A DNA stretch of 28,661 nt from NCBI GenBank assembly GCA_964492185.1, contig CAZBJH010000030.1, positions 1 to 28,661 of the forward strand, given 5' to 3'. The notes below the pieces were generated by a model. It worked only from the letters and a program-made list of their open reading frames with translations, did not search any database and was not told where the DNA came from. The number at the start of each line of letters is the position of its first letter. The first letter of the stretch is position 1. Both the position numbers and the translations under genes were made by a program. This document shows, in pieces, positions 1-6,258 of this stretch. This DNA comes from JAFGSZ01 sp964492185 (lineage in GTDB: Bacteria; Bacteroidota; Bacteroidia; Bacteroidales; UBA10428).

Positions 1-1
1 A

Positions 2-168
2 TAGTGTCTGTCCATAAAGTCCCATTTGCTGCGTTACGCTTGTCCGAAAATTGCTCATTTACGACAAGTAAACTCCGCATTTTCGGACTGCGCAAGCCTT
101 GCAAATGGAACCTTCTGAACAGACACATGTCCGGTTAAACATTTTGCCAACTTTATAGACGGACACTA
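2..168 (+). repeat. Family A palindromic repeat, copy A1
   Basis: This 167-bp element begins TAGTGTCTGTCCATAAAGTC and ends with the inverted form ACTTTATAGACGGACACTA. Positions 2-127 form a long imperfect hairpin: the CCATTTGC and GTCCGAAAAT arms pair with downstream complements, and the tip is TTTAC-GACAA-GTAAA. A third, inverted copy of the terminal motif (GAACAGACAC, about 115-124) closes the hairpin, followed by a ~41-bp tail. Other copies are at 13963-14129, 18493-18659 and 27870-28104. It resembles ERIC-type or MITE-type intergenic elements in form only; I do not recognise the family. Confidence 0.85.
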
Positions 169-170
169 TA

Positions 171-315
171 TAGTGTCTGTCCATAATGTCCGATATCTGC
201 GTTGCTGCTCACATTTTAAATCCTCAAATACTTTAGTATTCTGCGGTTTAAAATGTTCACGCGCCTTGATCTCGAACATTCTGAACAAACACTATGACTT
301 TATTGACAAACTCTA
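171..315 (+). repeat. Family B palindromic repeat, copy B1
   Basis: This 145-bp element starts two bases (TA) after copy A1. It shares the TAGTGTCTGTCC terminus but has a different core: ACATTTTAAA pairs with TTTAAAATGT around an AATACT-TT-AGTATT tip. An inverted internal terminal motif (GAACAAACACTA) follows, then the right end ACAAACTCTA. It ends 11 bp from the mtnP stop codon, so it forms the 3' flank of that minus-strand operon. An open frame across it at 173-388 is judged non-coding. Confidence 0.85.
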
Positions 316-326
316 TATAAGAGCCT

Positions 327-1082
327 TCAGAATCTCGCGACACTTTCTTTTATCAGGGTCGTCATGGTGCTGCGGCGTGAGGCAATGACTTCATTTTTTT
401 CCTTTGTGGTGGCGGGCCTGATATCGGTGCGCCATGATTCATAATTGGTGCAAAGGGATACCACAGAATATTGGATACCGATCTCATTGGTGAGGATGGC
501 CTCGGGGGCTGATGTCATATTTACAATGTCGGCTTTCCAGTGGCGGTACATGTTCGATTCTGCCCGGGTGGTGTAACGCGGGCCTTCAACTGACACAACG
601 GTGCCTTTGGTGTGTACGGTGATACCCTTTTTTACCGCCGATTCAATAATGATATCACGTAATTCGGGACTGAAGGGATGGATCATGGGTTCATGGCTGA
701 GTTCCGCTTCGGGTATCTTGTCGAGAAAGCTCAATCCCATGTATTTGGTCTGATCGATAAACTGGTCGATAACCACTATCTCTTCGGGGCATACCTCTTC
801 CTGCAGGCTGCCGCAGAGGGAGGTGGCTATAATATGGGTAACGCCAAGCTGCTTAAGGGCATAAATATTGGCCTGGTAGTTGATCTTAAAGGAAGGGATA
901 TCGTGTTTTATACCATGCCTGAACAGCAGCACTAATTCTTTACCTGCCAGGCGGCCGGTGTAAAAGTCGGACAGGTTATCACCAAAAGGTGTTTCCGTAG
1001 TGATCTTTTTATAATCTTCCAAAAAAGTTTCGGGATCTTCAAATCCCTTTCCGCCGATTATTGCTAATTTTTTCATTGTCAT
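327..1082 (-). CDS. mtnP: S-methyl-5'-thioadenosine phosphorylase (or related purine phosphorylase)
   Basis: Predicted to cleave methylthioadenosine with phosphate to methylthioribose-1-phosphate and a free base, in the cytoplasm; MtnA encoded upstream would use the sugar phosphate. The 251-residue length is close to the family norm (about 250-290). Visible PNP/MTAP class-2 motifs are the N-terminal IIGGKGF, phosphate-binding RHG (R55-H56), INYQAN (67-72), VEGPRYTTRAES (165-176) and NMTSAPEA (188-195). The base-specificity segment reads T-N-Y-E-S-W (N213, E215). Human MTAP has two Asp residues there (DYD), whereas Asn is typical of 6-oxopurine phosphorylases, so methylthioinosine or hypoxanthine/guanine nucleosides are possible substrates. 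It starts 11 bp after the mtnA stop, indicating an operon. M3 is an alternative start. Confidence 0.85.
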   Translation of the reverse strand: MTMKKLAIIGGKGFEDPETFLEDYKKITTETPFGDNLSDFYTGRLAGKELVLLFRHGIKHDIPSFKINYQANIYALKQLGVTHIIATSLCGSLQEEVCPEEIVVIDQFIDQTKYMGLSFLDKIPEAELSHEPMIHPFSPELRDIIIESAVKKGITVHTKGTVVSVEGPRYTTRAESNMYRHWKADIVNMTSAPEAILTNEIGIQYSVVSLCTNYESWRTDIRPATTKEKNEVIASRRSTMTTLIKESVARF

Positions 1083-1093
1083 ATTACGGGAAG

Positions 1094-2200
1094 TTAAGTT
1101 TTTTCGGGAAATAAGTGTTTAATATCTTTTTCAGATGCTTTGCAAATGCCTCTTTCCGTGATCAGTCCTGTAACCAGCCCTGAGGGTGTTACATCGAATC
1201 CCGGATTGCTTACCGGAATATTTTCACCGGTGATCAGTATTTTTTTGATCTTTCCGTTATGCAGCCCTTCGGTATACCTTACTTCATTTTTGTCCCTCTC
1301 TTCGATCACAATATCCTTTGATCCCCTGGCTGACCCCCAGTCGATGGACGAGGAAGGCAGTGCAGCATAAAAAGGGACCTTATTATCTTTTGCAGCCAGG
1401 GCTTTTAAGTATGTACCTATCTTGTTCGTAACATCACCCGATATGCTTGTCCGGTCACTCCCGACCAGCACTATGTCTACCATGCCCTGCTGCATCAGGT
1501 GTCCCCCGGCATTGTCGGTGATCAGGGTGCAGGGAACACCATGTTGGGCAAGTTCCCAGGCGGTGAGCTTTGCCCCCTGGTTGCGGGGCCTTGTTTCATC
1601 TATCCATACATGAACCTTAATACCTTGGTCATGTGCCATATAGATCGGGGCTGTTGCCGTACCGTAATCAACACAGGCCAGCCAACCGGCATTGCAATGG
1701 GTAAGGATATTTACCGGTTCACCCTTTTTGGCTTCGCTGATCTGCCTGATCAGGGGCAGGCCGTTGAGGCCGATATTACGGCAGTTTTCAGTTTCACTGT
1801 TCATAAGTTTTTTTGCCTCTTCCAGCGCCTTTGTGGTTTTTTCTTTTATACTTCGGGCTGATGAAATGGCATCCTGCACCAGGTCAACGGCATAACCCAG
1901 GTTTACGGCTGTGGGACGTGCTGATTTTAAGTAATTTGCAGTCTGCCTGATGTAGGTGTTCGGAATAATATCATAAGGGATATTCATTAAGGCAAGATAC
2001 ATGCCCAGGGCAGCGGTAACTCCGATCAACGGCGCCCCGCGAACATGCATCTCCTGAATTGCCCTGTAGGTTTCTTCAGGTGTTCTCAGCTCCTCTGTCA
2101 CCAGCTGAAAAGGAAGATAACGCTGGTCAATGATCCGGACTAAGCCCTTATCTTCGTCATCCAGCCATATGCTTTGAAGTTGTTTCCCTTCTACGATCAT
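1094..2200 (-). CDS. mtnA: Methylthioribose-1-phosphate isomerase
   Basis: Isomerises 5-methylthioribose-1-phosphate to 5-methylthioribulose-1-phosphate, the step after MtnP in methionine salvage. The chosen start (2200) gives 368 residues, the usual family length. The frame stays open to 2329, but that extension overlaps the divergent HAD gene and has no MtnA-like sequence. Motifs: RGAPLIG (54-60), the catalytic-Cys region ILTHCNAGW (C169), ETRPRNQGA (202-210), and GSDR with the catalytic Asp D249 followed by DVTNKIGT. This matches the Cys/Asp pair of bacterial MtnA. It is related to eIF2B-like proteins, but the THC motif argues for the enzyme. First gene of a two-gene operon with mtnP. Confidence 0.93.
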   Translation of the reverse strand: MIVEGKQLQSIWLDDEDKGLVRIIDQRYLPFQLVTEELRTPEETYRAIQEMHVRGAPLIGVTAALGMYLALMNIPYDIIPNTYIRQTANYLKSARPTAVNLGYAVDLVQDAISSARSIKEKTTKALEEAKKLMNSETENCRNIGLNGLPLIRQISEAKKGEPVNILTHCNAGWLACVDYGTATAPIYMAHDQGIKVHVWIDETRPRNQGAKLTAWELAQHGVPCTLITDNAGGHLMQQGMVDIVLVGSDRTSISGDVTNKIGTYLKALAAKDNKVPFYAALPSSSIDWGSARGSKDIVIEERDKNEVRYTEGLHNGKIKKILITGENIPVSNPGFDVTPSGLVTGLITERGICKASEKDIKHLFPEKT

Positions 2201-2252
2201 CGGCAAAAAATGAAAGAATTTTGTTTCTTTACAATTTGAAAAACTAAAAATA

Positions 2253-2912
2253 ATGAAATTATCCGACGCCGGAAACAAAACTTCAGGACAAATTAAGAAT
2301 ATCATCTTTGACTGGGGCGGGGTGATCACAAATATTAATTACCAGGCAACAATTGATGCGTTTAAAAAATACGGTCTGGATGATTTTGATAAATTGTACA
2401 CAAAGTTCAATCAGAGTGAATTGTTCATTCAACTGGAAACAGGGAAGATCACAGCCTTTGCCTTCAGGCAGGAGCTGCGGAAAAGTATCGGCATACCCGT
2501 ATCCGATGAAGAAATAGACAAGGCATGGTCGGCCATGCTGCTTGATACACCTGCTGACCGGCTGGAACTGCTTCGGCAGCTTAAGGAAAGGTACCGGACT
2601 TTTCTGCTTAGCAATACCAATTCGATCCATGTTGAAGGATACAGGAGATATCTTCATGCCGTCACGGGGATAAGTGATTTTAACGAGTTATTTGAAAAGG
2701 TTTATTATTCGCATGAGGCGGGATACCGGAAACCGGGGAAGGAGATCTTTGAATACGTGCTTTCCGATTGTTCTGTTAAACCCGTGGAAACCCTGTTTGT
2801 TGATGATACCTGTGATAATATTGAAACTGCTGAAAGCTTGGGCATCAAGACATTACATATTAATGACGGAATGGATATAGCAGATTGTTTTAAACAGGCA
2901 GGATATTTTTGA
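2253..2912 (+). CDS. HAD-superfamily (subfamily IA) phosphatase, YihX-like
   Basis: A 219-residue HAD hydrolase. Motif I is FDWGGVI with nucleophile D20. The usual second Asp of DxD is Gly, as in YihX-type sugar phosphatases. Motif II is LLSNTN (S120), motif III Lys is K160 in YRKPGKE, and motif IV is FVDDTCDN (D184/D185). An alpha-helical cap lies at about residues 30-110. The physiological substrate cannot be read from sequence. It is transcribed divergently from mtnA with 52 bp between starts, so a role in methylthioribose-phosphate metabolism is conceivable but unproven. Glucose-1-phosphate or another sugar phosphate is equally plausible. Confidence 0.85.
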   Translation: MKLSDAGNKTSGQIKNIIFDWGGVITNINYQATIDAFKKYGLDDFDKLYTKFNQSELFIQLETGKITAFAFRQELRKSIGIPVSDEEIDKAWSAMLLDTPADRLELLRQLKERYRTFLLSNTNSIHVEGYRRYLHAVTGISDFNELFEKVYYSHEAGYRKPGKEIFEYVLSDCSVKPVETLFVDDTCDNIETAESLGIKTLHINDGMDIADCFKQAGYF

Positions 2913-3044
2913 TATGCAATATTTTAATAAAAAAAGGGTTTATTATATGAAATGGTTTTTTGGGATTGAATGTTTCCCCGTATTGTAAAAAATTGATATC
3001 TTGCCCTTTTAATGATAATTTTATAGTTTTTTTATACCGCTATT

Positions 3045-3511
3045 ATGAAACAATCAGCACTTGTATTTTTTTCAGCTTTTGTATTTGCCCTTTCGGTATC
3101 GGCTCAGAGTAAAAAGATACCTGCCGTGATATATCTGAAAGACGGGTCAACAATCAGCGTTTACCATTTTGGTCAGAAAGTATGCGGGAATAACCGCTAC
3201 CTCGACAGTTACATTATTGTAAGGGGAAAATACAGCGGTCTTGTCACTGAAATAAAGAAATATGATGATATAAGGTCAATTGATATGAAAGGGTTCACTG
3301 AGCCCCCGGTAGCAAGTGTCGGAAATGAGAAAGCCGTTATTAATGTCACGAAGAAGAACGGAGTGACAGTATCACTGGAAGAGGCTGAACTGGTTATGTC
3401 ATGCTACGGCCCCGGGGATAAATACAACAGGATAAAAGTGCAGATCATGAACCCGCTTACCGAAGAAATTGTTGAAAAGTCGGTTGAGGTTAAGGATATC
3501 GATATGGTGAG
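3045..3511 (+). CDS. Secreted protein of unknown function, 3' end lost in gap
   Basis: The readable part is about 155 residues. It begins with a signal peptide (hydrophobic FFSAFVFALSVSA, likely cleavage after SAQ near residue 21), then a beta-rich mature region with VIYLKDGSTISVYHFGQKV and lysine-rich segments. No family is recognised. The frame runs into the 100-N gap at 3512. The codons after the gap that seem to complete it (to 3635) cannot be trusted, because 100 N is a conventional scaffold placeholder and true frame and length are unknown. Confidence 0.6.
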
Positions 3512-3611
3512 NNNNNNNNNNNNNNNNNNNNNNNNNNNNNNNNNNNNNNNNNNNNNNNNNNNNNNNNNNNNNNNNNNNNNNNNNNNNNNNNNNNNNNNNN
3601 NNNNNNNNNNN
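3512..3611. other. Assembly gap (100 N)
   Basis: Exactly 100 consecutive N, the usual unknown-length scaffold join. It interrupts the secreted-protein gene and separates it from the 3' end of ispG. The bases just after it (CTTCCGGCTCACTTTGG) resemble those at about 8747 (CTTCCGGCTTTCGGCTTACTTTGG), hinting that a repeat caused the break. Confidence 0.98.
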
Positions 3612-3650
3612 CTTCCGGCTCACTTTGGAAATTAACCGTCAGATAACGGA

Positions 3651-5579
3651 TTATTGATTTTCCGGTTCCTGCCAGTCGCCGGATGCCTTGATCACATTAA
3701 CGAGTTCATCAACTGCCTGATCTTCGGGTATATTGCGTTTGATCAACCGGCGTGATTTATATAAGCTGACTTTGCCGGGCCCGGCACCTACATATCCGTA
3801 ATCTGCATCAGCCATTTCACCAATACCATTTACTATACAACCCATAATGCCAATCTTCAATCCTTTGAGGTGATGTGTTTTAGCACGTATCATGGCAGTT
3901 GTCTTTTGCAGGTCAAACAGAGTACGGCCGCACGAGGGGCATGAGATATATTCTGTTTTGGTGGTACGTACACGTGCAGCCTGCAATATGCCAAATGCCG
4001 TGTGATTAATGATGTCCGGTGTAATGTCTGGCAGGGAGTTTGTGATCCATATTCCGTTGCCTGTACCATCCAGAAAAAGGGCCCCCAGGTCAGCTGCACT
4101 TTTCAGCCGGAGCAGCTCTGCAGTTTTTTCAGTATAGTTACACCGAAAGACCACAGGACACCGGCATCCCGTGTTCATCAGTTCAATCACAAACCGGCGC
4201 TGTTCAGCCAGGCTGTTCTTTGTGAGCGGGTCAATGACAAGGGCCAGCAACGGGTCATCTTTAATGATACTGATGAGGTTACCTTGCAGTTCAGGTAGCG
4301 TTAACCGGAGAAATTTCAGGCCTGTTAGTTTCTTGTATACCTGTTTGTATTCATCAGTTGTTAACAGGGGGATTATTTGCTTTGCCGGTTCATTTATTTT
4401 TTCCCGGATAGCATAGTCTGTCAGGATCAGTTTGTTTTCCGGGATATCCGTATGAGGTGGTATGTTTTTCAAATAGATGATATCGGCAGCCTGATCAGTA
4501 AATTTCCACCGGCCGTCCCGGTAGTTCCATCCGGCCTGTTGCAAATCCGGATAATTGCTGCCGGAAGACGATGAGAGGCCGGTTACCACTACAGGAACAT
4601 GGTCACTGCCAATGATACCTGCCTGGAAAGTTTGCCGGATCCGGTAGCCGTATGGGCCGATTGGATTTTTTGTTACCGGCGGAATGGCAGCATGCCCGGC
4701 TTTACCGGTAAAATATTTGACCAGTTCGCGGGCAACAGGAATTTCTTTTTCGGGATCCTCGGTGAGGGATACCCTTATTGTATCGCCAAGCCCGTCTGTT
4801 AAAAGTGCCCCGATGCCCACAGCTGATTTTATGCGGCCGTCTTCTCCTTCACCGGCTTCGGTAACTCCCAGGTGCAAAGGGAACGTCATGGACTCGTTGT
4901 TCATTTTAGCTGCCAGCAGGCGGTTGGTTTTTACCAGCACCTGTGTGTTGCTGGCTTTGAGCGAAACAACCACATCTGTAAAATTTTCGTTTTTGCATAT
5001 GCGCAGAAATTCCATGGCCGATTCGGCCATACCTTCCGGTGTGTCTCCATGCCGGCTCATGATACGGTCAGAGAGCGACCCGTGATTAACACCTATGCGT
5101 AAGGCTGTTTGGGTGGCTCTGCATTTTTCAAGTAAGGGAAGAAAATTTACTTTGATTTTGTTTAATTCAGCCTGAAATTCTTCATCGGAATAATCGAATT
5201 TATTGAATTTTTTTGCACTGACGTAATTACCCGGATTAATCCTTACTTTATCTGCAATGCCCGTTACTTGTTCAGCTACTTTCGGATTAAAATGCACATC
5301 TGCGATCAAAGGATAATTATAGCCTCTGGCATGGAGCTGTTTTTTTATTTCAGCCAGGTGACCGGCATCCTTTATGGTGGGTATGGTGATCCGTACATAC
5401 TCACCGCCGGCTTCAATGATCCGGATGCACTGTTCCACGGTTTTGCCGGTATCTGCTGTTGAAGTGCTGGTCATCGACTGGATACGAATGGGATGATCCC
5501 CGCCCAGCGGAATATTACCAATATATACCTCGTGGGTTTTGCGTCGTTGATATGTGGTGAGGCTTTCGCAATAATTCAT
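3651..5579 (-). CDS. ispG: 4-hydroxy-3-methylbut-2-enyl diphosphate synthase, long three-domain form
   Basis: Converts MEcPP to HMBPP in the MEP isoprenoid pathway using a [4Fe-4S] cluster. The chosen start at 5579 (MNYCESLTTYQRR) gives 642 residues. An open extension to 5813 runs over intergenic repeats and is rejected. The N-terminal TIM barrel holds IQSMTSTSTADT and RITIPTIKDA. The middle insertion domain is what makes the Bacteroidota/plant/Chlamydia form longer than the ~370-residue E. coli enzyme. The C-terminal cluster domain has CPSC (C547, C550), GCIVNG (C581) and E588. The usual GPGE motif reads GIGE here. A promoter-like element lies about 30-60 bp upstream. Confidence 0.95.
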   Translation of the reverse strand: MNYCESLTTYQRRKTHEVYIGNIPLGGDHPIRIQSMTSTSTADTGKTVEQCIRIIEAGGEYVRITIPTIKDAGHLAEIKKQLHARGYNYPLIADVHFNPKVAEQVTGIADKVRINPGNYVSAKKFNKFDYSDEEFQAELNKIKVNFLPLLEKCRATQTALRIGVNHGSLSDRIMSRHGDTPEGMAESAMEFLRICKNENFTDVVVSLKASNTQVLVKTNRLLAAKMNNESMTFPLHLGVTEAGEGEDGRIKSAVGIGALLTDGLGDTIRVSLTEDPEKEIPVARELVKYFTGKAGHAAIPPVTKNPIGPYGYRIRQTFQAGIIGSDHVPVVVTGLSSSSGSNYPDLQQAGWNYRDGRWKFTDQAADIIYLKNIPPHTDIPENKLILTDYAIREKINEPAKQIIPLLTTDEYKQVYKKLTGLKFLRLTLPELQGNLISIIKDDPLLALVIDPLTKNSLAEQRRFVIELMNTGCRCPVVFRCNYTEKTAELLRLKSAADLGALFLDGTGNGIWITNSLPDITPDIINHTAFGILQAARVRTTKTEYISCPSCGRTLFDLQKTTAMIRAKTHHLKGLKIGIMGCIVNGIGEMADADYGYVGAGPGKVSLYKSRRLIKRNIPEDQAVDELVNVIKASGDWQEPENQ

Positions 5580-5606
5580 TGTTATTTTTCGGCATGTTAA
5601 AGGATA

Positions 5607-5637
5607 CAAAGATAATCTGATTCTTCGGGATAGAAAA
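5607..5637 (-). promoter_or_regulatory. Predicted ispG promoter (Bacteroidota type)
   Basis: Read on the minus strand, TATCTTTG (5614-5607) matches the -7 consensus TAnnTTTG. A TTTT-centred -33-like element (5637-5634) lies 19 bp upstream. A start point near 5600 would leave a leader of about 20 nt before the ATG at 5579, which supports that start over the longer frame. Confidence 0.5.
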
Positions 5638-5659
5638 GTGTAGATAAAGATAGTTGAGT

Positions 5660-5717
5660 AGTCCCCTCCTGGGGGAGCCTGTCCCGTACCGAAGGACGGG
5701 AGGTCAGGGGTGGGTCG
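5660..5717. repeat. G/C-rich dyad intergenic repeat
   Basis: A CCCCTCCTGGGGGAG...AGGTCAGGGGTGGG segment with an inner hairpin CCCGT-accgaagg-ACGGG. Short sequences of the form GGGGTTAGGGGTGGG are, from memory, common between genes in Bacteroidota assemblies. It lies upstream of ispG and is not coding. Confidence 0.45.
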
Positions 5718-5721
5718 GTAA

Positions 5722-5752
5722 AGTTGAGTAGTTGAGAAGAAAAAGTCTTGCC
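5722..5752 (+). repeat. 31-bp direct repeat, left copy
   Basis: This 31-bp stretch, starting AGTTGAGTAGTTGAG and ending AAAGTCTTGCC, is identical to 8605-8635. The similarity continues weakly through CAGTCTTGCC multiples on the right. The two copies flank the blaI/M56 gene pair. Confidence 0.85.
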
Positions 5753-5806
5753 AGTCTTGCCAGTCATGGCATTTCTTCAGATTTTTTTGAAAAAAATGTA
5801 ATAAAA

Positions 5807-5838
5807 TTTGCAATTACGATAATTGTCGTATATATTTA
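5807..5838 (+). promoter_or_regulatory. Predicted blaI promoter
   Basis: A TTTG at 5807-5810 and TATATTTA at 5831-5838 (one mismatch to TAnnTTTG) are 20 bp apart, as in Bacteroidota housekeeping promoters. The 16-bp dyad operator fills the spacer, and a second copy starts immediately after the -7 box, so transcription should start inside operator 2. Confidence 0.6.
5815..5830. promoter_or_regulatory. BlaI-type operator, copy 1
   Basis: TACGATAATTGTCGTA is a near-perfect dyad (TACGA/TCGTA outer arms, AATT centre). It is identical to 5839-5854 and sits between the -33 and -7 boxes. Binding by the adjacent BlaI-family repressor is inferred from position and symmetry. Confidence 0.7.
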
Positions 5839-5854
5839 TACGATAATTGTCGTA
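5839..5854. promoter_or_regulatory. BlaI-type operator, copy 2
   Basis: Second exact copy of TACGATAATTGTCGTA, 24 bp downstream of the first (start to start), overlapping the expected transcription start and ending 14 bp before the blaI ATG. A TACGT-like half site at 5860-5864 may extend the array. Confidence 0.7.
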
Positions 5855-5868
5855 ATAAAGACGTAAAA

Positions 5869-6258
5869 ATGAAGAACCGGAAACAAAAAGTAAAGCCCAC
5901 GAATGCTGAGCTGGAAATATTACAGGTGCTATGGGAACATGGATCGGGGACAGTAAAATTTGTACATGAACAGTTGAACGAAAAAAGGGGGGTTGGCTAT
6001 ACGACTACCCTGAAGATCATGCAAAATATGACGGAAAAGAATATGGTAAAGCGTAAACGGGAAGGCCGGGGTCATGTTTATTTTCCGGCAATCGAAATGG
6101 AGGATACCCAAAATGAATTGCTCGACCGTTTTCTGGATATTGCTTTCGCAGGCTCCGCATCAAGTCTCGTCATGCAATTGCTTGACCATCATGAAACATC
6201 TGCTGAGGAGTTGAAAAAGATAAAAAAATTGATCAGTAAACTGGAAGGAGGCAAATAA
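5869..6258 (+). CDS. BlaI/MecI/CopY-family winged-helix repressor
   Basis: A 129-residue protein with the family N-terminal domain: TNAELEILQVLWEHGSGTV (about 9-27), the recognition region GVGYTTTLKIMQNMTEKNMV (about 43-62) and a wing with REGRGHVYFPA. The C-terminal helical dimerisation part ends LKKIKKLISKLEGG. Family members dimerise on dyad operators and are inactivated when a partner M56 metalloprotease triggers their cleavage. Here the partner overlaps: the blaI TAA and the next ATG share one base (TAATG), implying translational coupling. Two identical dyads bracket the promoter -7 box, so autorepression is likely. The inducer is unknown; nothing nearby is a beta-lactamase. Confidence 0.9.
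   Translation: MKNRKQKVKPTNAELEILQVLWEHGSGTVKFVHEQLNEKRGVGYTTTLKIMQNMTEKNMVKRKREGRGHVYFPAIEMEDTQNELLDRFLDIAFAGSASSLVMQLLDHHETSAEELKKIKKLISKLEGGK

Noticed and set aside
2..315. Integron attC sites
   Set aside because: The palindromes are of similar size, but core GTTRRRY/RYYYAAC sites and an integrase are absent, and the copies flank ordinary chromosomal genes.
173..388. 71-residue open frame on the plus strand
   Set aside because: It reads through repeat B1 and then antisense to the mtnP end; composition follows the palindrome and no start signal is present.
2201..2329. N-terminal extension of MtnA to 2329
   Set aside because: It overlaps the divergent HAD start and adds 43 residues without MtnA similarity; the ATG at 2200 fits the family.
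5580..5813. 78-residue N-terminal extension of IspG
   Set aside because: It is translated from the GC-rich intergenic repeat, the 31-bp repeat and the promoter-like region.
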